Positions 26,315 to 36,363 of a stretch of 39,244 bases of DNA are shown one piece after another. Within the stretch, counting starts at the first letter, position 1; each line of letters opens with the position of its first letter. The translations under genes and the position numbers were made by a program. The notes under the pieces were generated by a model that ran no database searches, was not told the DNA's origin, and saw only the letters and a program-made list of their open reading frames with translations. The DNA comes from Thermodesulfovibrionales bacterium (GTDB lineage Bacteria > Nitrospirota > Thermodesulfovibrionia > Thermodesulfovibrionales > UBA6898). The stretch spans positions 1 through 39,244 of the forward strand of contig JAGVHR010000235.1 of the NCBI GenBank assembly GCA_020056455.1, given 5' to 3'.

Positions 26315-27031
26315 ATGCATAAGGGAATTTATATAGCTCTCTCAGGCGCAACTCTGAAACAGTCACAGATGGACATCATTTCGCAGAACCTTGCCAATTC
26401 CGATACTATCGGCTACAAGAAAGACAAGATCTCTTTTCAGGAACATCTCATTTCTCAGATGAACAATAGGCAGGAACCTCCTGACGGCAGGACCATGAGC
26501 TATTTCGGTGTTGTAACAACTGATTTGGCGCCAGGAAGCATAATACATACAGGCAATACACTGGATGTTGCCATTGACGGAGAAGGCTATCTGAGCTTTG
26601 AGGACGGCCGGTACACGCGGCGTGGTGATCTCCGTCTCGATAATGAGGGTTATATTGTAAACCACCTCGGCGTAAAGGTGCTGGGCTCAGGCGGCCCAAT
26701 CCAGATAACCGACAACGGCAGGATAGAGATCAGCAGTACAGGCGAAGTAGCGGTAAAAGGAATAGTTATAGATACCTTGAAAGTAGTTGAGTTTAAGGAC
26801 GCCGGGGTATTGAGAAAAACAGGCGAGGGTATGTTTGAGGCCTCACAGCAGGGCACAGAATCATCATCAGCTTCTGTAAAGCAGGGCTATCTGGAAAAAT
26901 CGAATGTGGATACGGTAAAAGAGATGGTGAATATGATTACAGCTCTCAGGGAGTTTGAGACATATCAGAAGGCAATCCATTCTTTTGACGATTCAATAGC
27001 GCGTGTTATAAACGAAATGCCGAAAATATAA
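26315..27031 (+). CDS. flgF: Flagellar basal-body rod protein FlgF
   Basis: [39 protein letters not shown]-terminal [29 protein letters not shown]. Confidence 0.93.
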   Translation: MHKGIYIALSGATLKQSQMDIISQNLANSDTIGYKKDKISFQEHLISQMNNRQEPPDGRTMSYFGVVTTDLAPGSIIHTGNTLDVAIDGEGYLSFEDGRYTRRGDLRLDNEGYIVNHLGVKVLGSGGPIQITDNGRIEISSTGEVAVKGIVIDTLKVVEFKDAGVLRKTGEGMFEASQQGTESSSASVKQGYLEKSNVDTVKEMVNMITALREFETYQKAIHSFDDSIARVINEMPKI

Positions 27032-27044
27032 ACAGGAGGACAGG

Positions 27045-27833
27045 ATGATCAGGTCATTATATACGGCTGCGACAGGCATGGAAGCACAGAAACTCAACAT
27101 TGATGTTATATCCAATAACCTGGCGAATGTAAATACAGTGGGCTTCAAAAAAAGCAGGGCGGATTTTCAGGATCTTCTCTATCAGACGCTCAGAGAGCCC
27201 GGCGCATCTTCTGCTGAAGGCTCCCAGGTCCCCTCAGGAATCCAGGTGGGGCTTGGCGTCAAGCCTGTGGCTGTACAGAAGATGTTTCAGCAGGGCGACT
27301 TTATGTTGACTTCAAATCCGCTTGATTTTGTTATTGAGGGCGAGGGGTTTTTCCAGATCCTGATGCCGGATGGTACGATTTCGTACAGCAGGGCAGGAGC
27401 GTTCAAGCTCGACAGCGAGGGCCGTGTGGTGAATTCGGACGGCTATCCGCTTGAGCCTGCTGTTACAGTTCCTGCCAATACGCTTAATATTTCAGCGGGC
27501 GCTGACGGCAGGGTCAGCGTGGTGCAGGCAGGCAGCACAGCCTCGACAGAAATCGGGCAGATCGAATTAGCAAGGTTTATCAATCCTGGGGGCCTGAAGG
27601 CCATTGGAAAGAACCTCTTTCAGCAGACTGATTCATCAGGAGAGCCTGCGACCGGCAACCCTTCCACAGACGGACTCGGCACGCTTGCTCAGGGGTTTCT
27701 CGAGATGAGTAATGTCAATATAGTCGAAGAGATGGTGAATATGATCATCAGCCAGAGGGCATACGAGGTCACATCCAAGGTTGTTCAGGCGTCTGATGAG
27801 ATGCTTCAGACAGCAAACAATATGAAGAGATAG
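27045..27833 (+). CDS. flgG: Flagellar basal-body rod protein FlgG
   Basis: [71 protein letters not shown]. Confidence 0.96.
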   Translation: MIRSLYTAATGMEAQKLNIDVISNNLANVNTVGFKKSRADFQDLLYQTLREPGASSAEGSQVPSGIQVGLGVKPVAVQKMFQQGDFMLTSNPLDFVIEGEGFFQILMPDGTISYSRAGAFKLDSEGRVVNSDGYPLEPAVTVPANTLNISAGADGRVSVVQAGSTASTEIGQIELARFINPGGLKAIGKNLFQQTDSSGEPATGNPSTDGLGTLAQGFLEMSNVNIVEEMVNMIISQRAYEVTSKVVQASDEMLQTANNMKR

Positions 27834-27835
27834 AC

Positions 27836-28522
27836 ATGTCAGGGATCATAAGTCAGAGGTCTGTGATTCTGGTGTTTTTGCTGGTCAGTGGTTTCTTCCT
27901 GCTGTGTGGTTATGGCGAGGCTGTTGCTCCTGCGCAGATTGAAGACGCGCTGAAGGCGCATATCAGGACGAATTATCCATGGGCCGGGGTCGAGATTTCA
28001 GAGCTTGTGTTCAGGACAGACCCGCCGGATTCCCTGCCGGAGAGAATATTTGTGGAGCGGGGTCTGCCGAACAGGACGGTTTTCATTCTTGAATATGGCA
28101 ATGGAACGCGGATTACGGCAACCGCGAATGTAAAGATATTTGACAGGGTCATTATGACGAGAAGGGCATTTAAAAAGGGACATATACTGCATGAGGAGGA
28201 TGTATATGAGACCCTTATGGATGTTGTCAGAATACCAAAGGACGCGGTCAGGCCAGGCGCTGCGGTTGTCGGCGTGGCGCTGACACGGTCAGTGCTGCCG
28301 AACATGCCGGTTGTCTCAGGCATGGTGAGAGTGTCTCAGGCAGTGAAGAAAGGAACAAGAGTTATTATTACGGCAGAGGCCCCTGGTTTTTTCATGTCTG
28401 CCCGGGGTGAATTGAAAGAAAACAGTTTTGTGGGAAATGATGTCAAGGTACTCAACCTCGACTCAAAGAGGATAGTTACCGGAGTTCTTTCCGGTGAAAA
28501 TACCGTAAAGGTGGTGTTCTGA
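27836..28522 (+). CDS. flgA: Flagellar P-ring assembly protein FlgA
   Basis: Signal-like N-terminus; RAFKKGHILHEEDVYETLMDVVRIPKDAV, SAF-like domain, MSARGELKENSFVGNDVKVLNLDSKRIVTGVLSGENTVKV. Confidence 0.9.
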   Translation: MSGIISQRSVILVFLLVSGFFLLCGYGEAVAPAQIEDALKAHIRTNYPWAGVEISELVFRTDPPDSLPERIFVERGLPNRTVFILEYGNGTRITATANVKIFDRVIMTRRAFKKGHILHEEDVYETLMDVVRIPKDAVRPGAAVVGVALTRSVLPNMPVVSGMVRVSQAVKKGTRVIITAEAPGFFMSARGELKENSFVGNDVKVLNLDSKRIVTGVLSGENTVKVVF

Positions 28523-28523
28523 T

Positions 28524-29309
28524 ATGAGAGGCAATGAAATAAATGACAGGACAGAAGAGTTTCGGGCGAGCTTGAATACGGATGCTTTTTCAAGGCTCAT
28601 TATATCCCTGCTTGTTTTATTTACAGCCTCGTATATGCTTTTTTTCCTGGCAGGTTGCGCCACTTCTCCTGAACTGCCGCCACATCCTCCCAAATATGTC
28701 TATAGCCAGGAAAAATTGCCTGAAGCCTCGACCAATTCGCTTTGGCGTGATTCGGCGAGTCTTTATGAAGACAGAAAGGCCAGAAGGATAAATGACCTTG
28801 TTACTATAAAGGTTGTTGAAAATATTACCGGTTCCGGAACTGCCTCAACAAAGGCAAGCAGGGACTCCAATGCTGATTATGCGCTTACCGACCTGTTCGG
28901 CATGAACACTGACTTCAACCTTCATAATGCGTTTCTGCTGAAAGACATGTTTAAAGGGGCGAATGTCTTTTCACCGACAGTAAAGGGCAATGCAGCGTCT
29001 GATTTTGAAGGCAAGGGGGACACGAACCGTGAAGGCAAGCTGCTCGGCACCATCACGGCAAAAGTCGTTGAGGTAATGCCTAACGGCAATCTGGTGCTGG
29101 AGTCCCGTAAGGACCTTACCATAAACGATGAAAAACAGACGCTTGTTCTCAGAGGCATGATCAGGCCTGATGACGTGCTTCCTGACAACTCAATACAGAG
29201 CAGTCTCGTTGCAGACGCTGACATATACTTTGTAGGTAATGGCGTCCTTCAGGAGAAGCAGAAGCCGGGCTGGCTGACCAGGATACTTGATCAGGTCTGG
29301 CCGTTTTAG
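28524..29309 (+). CDS. flgH: Flagellar L-ring protein FlgH (lipoprotein)
   Basis: FFLAGCAT lipobox; SLWRDSASLYEDRKARRINDLVTIKVVENITGSGTAST; GTITAKVVEVMPNGNLVLESRKDLTINDEKQTLVLRGMIRPDDV. Confidence 0.94.
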   Translation: MRGNEINDRTEEFRASLNTDAFSRLIISLLVLFTASYMLFFLAGCATSPELPPHPPKYVYSQEKLPEASTNSLWRDSASLYEDRKARRINDLVTIKVVENITGSGTASTKASRDSNADYALTDLFGMNTDFNLHNAFLLKDMFKGANVFSPTVKGNAASDFEGKGDTNREGKLLGTITAKVVEVMPNGNLVLESRKDLTINDEKQTLVLRGMIRPDDVLPDNSIQSSLVADADIYFVGNGVLQEKQKPGWLTRILDQVWPF

Positions 29310-29360
29310 CGGCAGGCAAGAGTGACGGATGCCAACGCAGGAAAGGTAAGACGATAAATT

Positions 29361-30485
29361 ATGAATATGGGCGGAAACTTCAGAATAACCGGATGGCTGT
29401 TTTTCTGCGTTTCACTCTTTATTCTTTACTCTCCATTTGTTACAAACTCCGGCGCAGAACGTATAAAGGATATTGCCGGTTTCGAGGGCGTACGTACGAA
29501 CCAGATAATCGGTTACGGGCTGGTCGTTGGTCTTGACGGTACAGGGGATAAGGGCAATGCAACTTTGCAGAGTATTTCGAATATGCTTAAAAGTTCAGGC
29601 ATTTCGGTGAAGCTCAGCGATGTCAAGGCAAAAAATGTTGCAGCTGTAATGGTAACTGCCACATTGCCTCCATTTCCAAAGCCCGGCGTGAAGATCGACG
29701 CCATGGTTTCCACTATCGGTGACGCCAAGAGCCTGCAGGGCGGCACCCTGTTGCTGACGCCGCTGAAAGGACCTGACGGCTCTGTATACGCGCTCGGCCA
29801 GGGGCCGGTTTCGATCGGGGGTTTTATAGGTGGCGGCGGCGGCGCTTCAGTCCAGAAGAACCACCTGACAACCGGTAAGGTGCCTGATGGGATAATAGTG
29901 GAAAAAGATCCTCATTTTACTCTTGGCAACGGCAGGGAGATAAGACTGTTTCTCAGTAAGCCTGATTTTACAACAGCCTCAGAGATAGCGCGCAGGATCA
30001 ATGAAGAAATGCAGCATGATTATGCTTCCACGATCGATCCTTCTGCTGTTATGCTGCGCATCCCGGAGGGATATCGGGATAAAGTGGTTGAACTCATATC
30101 GAGGGTTGAAGCAATTGCCGTATCGGTTGATGTTCCGGCAAAGGTAATTATTAATGAGCGCACAGGCACAGTTGTCATAGGCGACAAGGTGCGGATTGCG
30201 CCGGTGGCAATAGCTCATGGTTCCCTGACAATCGAAATCAGGACGGATTTCAGGGTATCGCAACCGCCGCCGTTTGCGCCGGAAAGTGCAAGCACGGTTG
30301 TGGTGCCTCTGAAAGAGGTTGATGTGAAGGAACAGAAGGCCTCGCTTATAGAAGTCGAAGGTATTACGCTCGGCCAGGTTGTCAAAGGGCTAAATGCCCT
30401 TGGCGTGACGCCCAGGGACCTGATATCAATCCTCCAGGCGCTTAAGGCGGCCGGGGCATTGAGGGCTGAGCTGGAGATCATATGA
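29361..30485 (+). CDS. flgI: Flagellar P-ring protein FlgI
   Basis: ERIKDIAGFEGVRTNQIIGYGLVVGLDGTGDKGNATLQSISNML; INERTGTVVIGDKVRIAPVAIAHGSLTIEI. Confidence 0.96.
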   Translation: MNMGGNFRITGWLFFCVSLFILYSPFVTNSGAERIKDIAGFEGVRTNQIIGYGLVVGLDGTGDKGNATLQSISNMLKSSGISVKLSDVKAKNVAAVMVTATLPPFPKPGVKIDAMVSTIGDAKSLQGGTLLLTPLKGPDGSVYALGQGPVSIGGFIGGGGGASVQKNHLTTGKVPDGIIVEKDPHFTLGNGREIRLFLSKPDFTTASEIARRINEEMQHDYASTIDPSAVMLRIPEGYRDKVVELISRVEAIAVSVDVPAKVIINERTGTVVIGDKVRIAPVAIAHGSLTIEIRTDFRVSQPPPFAPESASTVVVPLKEVDVKEQKASLIEVEGITLGQVVKGLNALGVTPRDLISILQALKAAGALRAELEII

Positions 30486-31327
30486 AGATACTTCCACAGA
30501 CAGGCCACAGCTTTCACGGCGCTATCGAGGAACTAAAGGGGAGAAAAGACCCTGAAGCAGTGCGGGCTGTAGCAAAAGAGCTTGAGGCGCTCTTTGCCTA
30601 TGAGATGATCAAGGCGATGAGAGAAACCTCAGAGATGACAAATGGCGGCTTCGGCAAGGACACCTTTATGAGTATGTTTGACATGGAGCTCTCACGGCTC
30701 ATGGCTGACCGCGGGCTCGGGCTGAAGGAGATGCTCTTTAAGGGAATGCAGCGACAGGCACAGAAGGGTGAACAGAGTCCACAGTCCGATGTCCAAAGTC
30801 CGGAGGCAGATCTCAGCTCTCTGCCGGAAGACAGAGTCTCTGACGTTCGCACTATTAAACCTTTTTCCAGGGTCTCGGGCCCAAAGAAACAGCCTGAGTT
30901 CCTGAGGCCTGACCTTCAATCTCTGGAGCCTGTTTCTATTGGGCCCAATATGCCGGTTGACGGACGTATAAGTTCAAAATTCGGATTAAGAAAACACCCA
31001 ATCCATGGCGATATGAGATTCCATCATGGCATGGACATAGCAGCGCCTGAAGGCACTGAAGTCTACCCGCTTCGGGGGGGGAAGGTAATATTCAGCGGTC
31101 AGCAGCCGGGGTATGGGAACGCTGTAGTCATAGACCACGGAGACGGATATGTCAGTAAATATGCGCATAACAAGGTAAATCTTGTGAAGACAGGAGATCC
31201 AGTTGATGAACATACGGCCATAGCCCAGGTCGGCAGCACAGGGCTTTCAACAGGGCCTCACCTGCATTTTGAGGTGAGAGCGGACGGGAAGTATATTGAC
31301 CCTGCAAAGGCTTTGGCGATGAAATGA
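30482..31327 (+). CDS. FlgJ-like rod-binding domain fused to M23 peptidase
   Basis: N-terminal rod-binding region VRAVAKELEALFAYEMIKAMRETSE...FMSMFDMELSRLMADRGLGLKEMLFKGM; C-terminal M23 KHPIHGDMRFHHGMDIAAPEGTEVYP...GPHLHFEVRADGKYIDP. Confidence 0.9.
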   Translation: MKILPQTGHSFHGAIEELKGRKDPEAVRAVAKELEALFAYEMIKAMRETSEMTNGGFGKDTFMSMFDMELSRLMADRGLGLKEMLFKGMQRQAQKGEQSPQSDVQSPEADLSSLPEDRVSDVRTIKPFSRVSGPKKQPEFLRPDLQSLEPVSIGPNMPVDGRISSKFGLRKHPIHGDMRFHHGMDIAAPEGTEVYPLRGGKVIFSGQQPGYGNAVVIDHGDGYVSKYAHNKVNLVKTGDPVDEHTAIAQVGSTGLSTGPHLHFEVRADGKYIDPAKALAMK

Positions 31328-31330
31328 GGT

Positions 31331-31357
31331 TAAGGAAACGTTCAAAAGTTCCGATAA
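31331..31357 (+). promoter_or_regulatory. Sigma28 (FliA)-type promoter for flgMNKL
   Basis: TAAGGAAA-N11-TCCGATAA; 7/8 match to the GCCGATAA -10 and exact 11-nt spacing; 31 nt upstream of flgM ATG. Confidence 0.65.
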
Positions 31358-31388
31358 GAGAACAAATGGTTCATATCGGAGGTAAAAA

Positions 31389-31682
31389 ATGAAAGTTTAC
31401 GGTAATCAACCGCCTGAAAAGCAGGATGTTGTTGCAAGGACCCAGAAAGCAGGCAAGCCTGAGCAAGCCCTTGAAAAGGGGGCAATTGAGAAGATCGCTC
31501 CAATTGACAGGGTGGATCTGTCCGGTCAGGCAAGGGGTATGTCTGAGATGTTCAGCGCCATCAAGCAGCTTCCTGAGATACGGACGGAAAAGGTTCAGGA
31601 GATCGCAAAGGCTCTCAATGACGGCGCTTACAAGGTCGATCCAAATAAAGTCGCATCCAGGATGATAGACGAGCTGGTATGA
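31389..31682 (+). CDS. flgM: Anti-sigma28 factor FlgM
   Basis: 97 aa; DRVDLSGQARGMSEMFSAIKQLPEIRTEKVQEIAKALNDGAYKVDPNKVASRMIDELV; SD ggaggt. Confidence 0.93.
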   Translation: MKVYGNQPPEKQDVVARTQKAGKPEQALEKGAIEKIAPIDRVDLSGQARGMSEMFSAIKQLPEIRTEKVQEIAKALNDGAYKVDPNKVASRMIDELV

Positions 31683-32119
31683 CAACGGAAGAACGCATAA
31701 CGAGCATATTAAATGAGCAGATCAACTGCTATGAAATCCTGCTTGAACTTCTCAGGAATGAGCGGATTTGTCTCATTGAGCTCAATGCCGGACGCATCGA
31801 GGAACTTTATAAGAAAAAAGATGTCATTATTCTCAAATTGAAGCTCCTTGAGGATGAAAGGATACGGTTGATGAAAGGCTTTGGCGAAGGTGATATGACT
31901 CTGCTGAATCTGGCTGAGGCAACTGGTGACAGCGTGTTTCTTGATATCCGGTCAGCGTTGAAATCCCTTTTGCAGGCTGTTGAGGAATTGAATAATTATA
32001 ACAGGCTTCTCATTGACCGTTCACTGAGCTATTTTAGAAGCAATTCAGGATTTTTTTCGACTTTTGGTTTTAACGAAGGCAGGTCTCAGAAGGGCCTGCT
32101 GCTGTCACGGGAGACATAG
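31679..32119 (+). CDS. flgN: FlgN-type flagellar chaperone
   Basis: Helical 146 aa, ILNEQINCYEILLELLRNERICLIELNAGRIEELYKKKDVIILKLKLLEDERIRLM; between flgM and flgK. Confidence 0.82.
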   Translation: MTTEERITSILNEQINCYEILLELLRNERICLIELNAGRIEELYKKKDVIILKLKLLEDERIRLMKGFGEGDMTLLNLAEATGDSVFLDIRSALKSLLQAVEELNNYNRLLIDRSLSYFRSNSGFFSTFGFNEGRSQKGLLLSRET

Positions 32120-33739
32120 ATGTCACTTTTTGGGCTGTTTAACATCGGCAGAAGTGCGATCCTTGCAAGTCAGGCAGGGCTTGCCATTACCAATAATAAT
32201 ATCGCAAATGTAAACACCAGGGGCTACAGCAGGCGTGAGGTAATCCTTGAGCTGTCAAATCCGTCGCTGCTGAACGGGAATCTGGTCGGCAGCGGCGTAA
32301 CCGCAACAGGGATCAGGAGGCATTATGACAGGTTCATTGAGACCCAGCTCCTTGGGCAGGCACAGGCGCAGGGAAAGTCTGCTGCCCTTGAGCAGGCTTT
32401 CAGCGAGATTGAGCAGGTTTTTAATGAGTCGCAGATCCCAGGGTTGAGCGAATCACTCTCGGACTATTTCAATGCCTGGCAGGATGTTGCTTCAAACCCC
32501 CAGGGACAGCCGGAGCGCCAGCAGCTTCTTCAGAGATCGCAGTCTCTGGTTCGTCATATCCAGGCGATTGAGCAGGGCATTACCGATACTGTCAGACATA
32601 TCAACGACGAAATAGGCAGTATTACGGATGAAGTCAATGAAATGGCCTCAAGACTTGCCTCCCTGAATGAGCAGATAGTTATGGCAGAAGCCGGAGGGCA
32701 GGCTGGAGACGCTGCTGATTTCAGGGACCAGAGGGACCAACTTCTCAAAGACCTTGGCAACCTTGCAGATGTTTCATCTTATGAAAATCAGGACGGCTCG
32801 CTGACTGTGACTGTGGGCACAAGGAACCTTGTCTCCGGCTCCAAAGTCAATAAGCTCGAAAAAAGGGTGAATGTTGCGAATAATTATGAATTCTATCTTG
32901 ACGGCGTCAATATAACCTCGAATCTGTCAAAGGGCCGGCTTGGCGGATTTTTATCGGCACGGGCTGATATAGAGTCTAATCCTCTTGCGGATTTCAGAAA
33001 ACTTGTCGCGTCACTGATCAAGGAAGTGAACCTTCAGCATCAGAAGGGTTTCGGCCTTGACGGTTCGACCGGAAACAATTTTTTTAATACGCTTCAGCTT
33101 TCATCAAAGGACTCTTCTGCGGGCGCAGATATCACCTCTGCCGTGATCACAGACCTGAGTCAGGTGACTCTGGATGAGTATGATATTACCTTTGATGCTT
33201 CGAATAACTATTTTGTCCGCAATGCGGCAACAGGCGACCTGGTGACCTCCGGCGCCTACGTGTCCGGAGACCCCATTGCCTTTGACGGCATAGAGATCGC
33301 CATAACAGGAGCAGTGACAGCTTCGGACAGTTTTTTTGTCAGTCCGTTGACAGATGCGGTGAAGAACTTTGGTCTTGTGGTGGCGGATTACAGGCATATA
33401 GCAGCATCCTCGACAGCAGCCGGGCTCCCTGGGGACAATCTGAATGCCAGGGAAATTGCCGGGCTTGCCGATAGTGTGATATCTGATCTCGGCAGCAGCT
33501 TAAACGATTTTTATCGCACAATTGTTTCGTATACCGGCACGGCAGACAGGGCAGCCTCTGACATGCTTGCATTTGACAACAGCCTCATGGACCAGCTAAA
33601 CCAGAGGCGGGAGTCTATCTCCGGAGTTTCTCTTGATGAGGAGGCGATCAACCTGATTACGTTTCAGCGCTCTTTTGAAGCCGGGGCCAAAATGATACAG
33701 GTGACGGATGAGCTTCTGCAGACGATCCTTAACCTATAG
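32120..33739 (+). CDS. flgK: Flagellar hook-associated protein FlgK
   Basis: LFNIGRSAILASQAGLAITNNNIANVNTRGYSRREVILE; C-terminal GVSLDEEAINLITFQRSFEAGAKMIQVTDELLQTILNL. Confidence 0.95.
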   Translation: MSLFGLFNIGRSAILASQAGLAITNNNIANVNTRGYSRREVILELSNPSLLNGNLVGSGVTATGIRRHYDRFIETQLLGQAQAQGKSAALEQAFSEIEQVFNESQIPGLSESLSDYFNAWQDVASNPQGQPERQQLLQRSQSLVRHIQAIEQGITDTVRHINDEIGSITDEVNEMASRLASLNEQIVMAEAGGQAGDAADFRDQRDQLLKDLGNLADVSSYENQDGSLTVTVGTRNLVSGSKVNKLEKRVNVANNYEFYLDGVNITSNLSKGRLGGFLSARADIESNPLADFRKLVASLIKEVNLQHQKGFGLDGSTGNNFFNTLQLSSKDSSAGADITSAVITDLSQVTLDEYDITFDASNNYFVRNAATGDLVTSGAYVSGDPIAFDGIEIAITGAVTASDSFFVSPLTDAVKNFGLVVADYRHIAASSTAAGLPGDNLNAREIAGLADSVISDLGSSLNDFYRTIVSYTGTADRAASDMLAFDNSLMDQLNQRRESISGVSLDEEAINLITFQRSFEAGAKMIQVTDELLQTILNL

Positions 33740-33757
33740 CGCATTCGAGGGGAAATC

Positions 33758-34837
33758 ATGAGAATCTCTTCACTTATGCTGTACGATCAGTTAAAAAAGG
33801 CGATTCAGGGCGATATCAGCGAGCTTGCCGAGGCAAACCTCAGACTTGCAACCGGCAAAAAGATCAACAGGACGTCAGACGATCCGGTGGGGGCTGTCAG
33901 GGCGCTGGATTATAAGATAAATATCAGCAGAAACGACCAGTACAGGCGTAATATCCTTCAGGCCGGGAATTTTCTTGATGCAACAGACAAGTCACTTGCC
34001 TCTGGCCAAAACAGTATTTCTGAAATGAAAAATATGCTTTCGCTCGGGCTTGGTTCGATGGATGCCGGTGACAGGGACTTTTATTCGAATCAAGCGGCAG
34101 GATACAGGGATTTCCTTCTTGGCATATCCAATACAAAGTTCGGTGAACGCTATATCTTCTCAGGCTACCAGACTGATCAGCAGGCATTCACATTTAATGC
34201 GACTACGAACCATTACGATTATAATGGTGATGCCGGAGAAATCTCTGTTGCCGTGGATAACGGCGCGGGCTTACAGATGAATATCCAGGGAAGCGCTGCC
34301 TTCAGCGTAACCATGGATACCCCGACGCCTTCAGCGCTTGCCGACGGCACTCCCATAACCTATACTCAGACAGCAGACCCTGTGACAGGAGTCAACACGA
34401 TTACCATTGAGATCGGCAATGCCGGAGATCCAGGATATGATACGTTTTCTGCTTCAAATGTCATGGATATTGCCAACTATATGAGCTCTGCCTGGAAGGG
34501 CCAGGATGTGGACGGCAGTGTTCTTGATGCGTCCCAGACGGTCAGCGATCAGAAGGCGGCACACAGACTCCAGGCGCTAATGCCTGTGGTAGCGGAGGCG
34601 AGCGCCAATATGATCGGGCTTCAGGCAGAGATAGGGATACGGGAGGGTTTTCTGAATGATCAGAAGTCCCGTCTTGAGGCCTCAGTCACGAGTCTGGAAA
34701 ATGCCAGGGCCAGGACCGAGGATGCTGATATCAATGAGACGATTATCGATATCAAGATATCTGAAGTAGCGCTTGAGGCGCTGAGAAGTTCATCTGCCAA
34801 TGTCATATCGAGGTCCCTCTTCGATTTTCTGAAGTAG
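33758..34837 (+). CDS. flgL: Flagellar hook-associated protein FlgL
   Basis: MRISSLMLYDQLKKAIQ...LRLATGKKINRTSDDPVGAVRALDYK; flagellin-like C-terminus DINETIIDIKISEVALEALRSSSANVISRSLFDFL. Confidence 0.93.
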   Translation: MRISSLMLYDQLKKAIQGDISELAEANLRLATGKKINRTSDDPVGAVRALDYKINISRNDQYRRNILQAGNFLDATDKSLASGQNSISEMKNMLSLGLGSMDAGDRDFYSNQAAGYRDFLLGISNTKFGERYIFSGYQTDQQAFTFNATTNHYDYNGDAGEISVAVDNGAGLQMNIQGSAAFSVTMDTPTPSALADGTPITYTQTADPVTGVNTITIEIGNAGDPGYDTFSASNVMDIANYMSSAWKGQDVDGSVLDASQTVSDQKAAHRLQALMPVVAEASANMIGLQAEIGIREGFLNDQKSRLEASVTSLENARARTEDADINETIIDIKISEVALEALRSSSANVISRSLFDFLK

Positions 34838-34869
34838 GACGGTTTATGGCAGCAGGCGGTTAGCCTCCC

Positions 34870-35988
34870 ATGCAGATACCTCTTATCACAGTTCAGGACA
34901 ATATCCTCACACTTCTCCGGCCGTACGGCAGGGAACTCAATCTCAAAATCAACGACATTATAAGGGCTGACGTGCTCAACGTCATGAGTTCAGGAGACGT
35001 CTCCCTGAGAATTAACCAGAATAACGGCGATAGCATCATTATCGTTGCCAGAGCTGATGTCCCTCTAACCAAAGGCACCTCAGTTTTTTTTAAGGTCACT
35101 GCAAGCGATGCTGAGATCAAGCTTCAACTCATGGGGACCGCTTCAGAGGGTAACAGGACAGGGGCAAATCCTTCTGTAGAGGCACTGCCGCAGAAAGTAC
35201 TGAGAATGCTCTCGGAGCTTGCAGGTTCCAGACTCAGGGCAGAGGATATCAGGCTTATGGATGAGGTCTTCAAATCATTGCCTGACCGCATAAAAACATT
35301 GTTCCCGGAGTTTCGGGCGCTTGAGAGGATAATGCCGGAGATAGAGAAGCTGAACTCCGGAATACTGAAAGAGTCTGTTGAGGAATCCGGGGTCCTTTTT
35401 GAGACAAAGCTCAAGACAGCTGTGCGGGACCAGGCAGAGGGAAGAGGACAGGAGAAACTTGACCGGCTTCTTGCCTCAGGAGACCATAAGCTTGACCTGT
35501 TAAAACTAAAGGCGGCGCTTGGAGAAGCCCGGGTGATTGAGGCCTTGCGGAGGGCAGGTGTGAAGCCCTCGGAGATCCAGGCCAATGTGGACAAGGTCAT
35601 AAAAAACCTCGAATTTTTTCAGCTCGCTTCACAGGTGAACGATACGATCTATACTTTTCTGCCTCTGGCGTGGCAGGACCTCAGGGAAGGAGAGCTTTCC
35701 TTTAAGAAGGGAAGCTCTGATACTGAAGAGTCCTATACCTGCGAGATAAACCTCGATCTTGAACCTGTTGGAAAACTGTCAGTGTCTGTAACGCTGCATG
35801 AAGGCAGTTACTACGTAACCTTTTATGCTGAGGACCAGAAACTAAAGGACCTGATTAATGAGAGCAAGGGTTTGCTTGGACGGCATTTTTCCGATGCCGG
35901 ACTTTCCCTTATGATTATTAATATTACGCAGAGACAGGAGATCAGGTTCGGAGCAAAAAAGGGCCAGGGCCTGAATATAAGGGTTTGA
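34870..35988 (+). CDS. Divergent FliK/YlqG-like protein (predicted hook-length/export-associated)
   Basis: 372 aa; C-terminal region [60 protein letters not shown] resembles the FliK C-terminal fold; followed directly by FhlB. Confidence 0.55.
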   Translation: MQIPLITVQDNILTLLRPYGRELNLKINDIIRADVLNVMSSGDVSLRINQNNGDSIIIVARADVPLTKGTSVFFKVTASDAEIKLQLMGTASEGNRTGANPSVEALPQKVLRMLSELAGSRLRAEDIRLMDEVFKSLPDRIKTLFPEFRALERIMPEIEKLNSGILKESVEESGVLFETKLKTAVRDQAEGRGQEKLDRLLASGDHKLDLLKLKAALGEARVIEALRRAGVKPSEIQANVDKVIKNLEFFQLASQVNDTIYTFLPLAWQDLREGELSFKKGSSDTEESYTCEINLDLEPVGKLSVSVTLHEGSYYVTFYAEDQKLKDLINESKGLLGRHFSDAGLSLMIINITQRQEIRFGAKKGQGLNIRV

Positions 35989-35989
35989 T

Positions 35990-36256
35990 GTGATTGAGAA
36001 AAAAGCAAAAGCAGCAGCGCTGAAGTACAGACACGGTGAGGACAGGGCCCCTGCGGTAGTTGCCAAAGGTACAGGAGCTCTTGCTGAGAAGATTCTTGAA
36101 ACAGCGCGCGAGCATGGTATACCTATCCGCGAGGACAAGACCCTTGTAGAAATCCTTTCATCTCTTGACCTTTATCAGGAAATCCCTCCGGAACTCTACC
36201 GCGCTGTTGCAGAGATACTTGCGTTTGTCTATAAGCTCAATCTGAAGGCAAAGTGA
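35990..36256 (+). CDS. FhlB/YlqH (homolog of FlhB cytoplasmic C-terminal domain)
   Basis: GTG start; [75 protein letters not shown]; no NPTH motif. Confidence 0.9.
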   Translation: MIEKKAKAAALKYRHGEDRAPAVVAKGTGALAEKILETAREHGIPIREDKTLVEILSSLDLYQEIPPELYRAVAEILAFVYKLNLKAK

Positions 36257-36307
36257 GAGATCGTCCCGGCGCAGATGCCTTCTAATGGTTCTGCCTGCTC
36301 TGTTTCC

Positions 36308-36332
36308 TGTACACTGTTCCTGCAAGTGTACA
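36308..36332. other. Perfect 8-bp inverted repeat TGTACACT-N9-AGTGTACA
   Basis: 36308-36315 and 36325-36332, after the flagellar operon; no U-tract follows. Confidence 0.5.
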
Positions 36333-36363
36333 TGCTGCACAGAATAATAATATAATTGACTGC

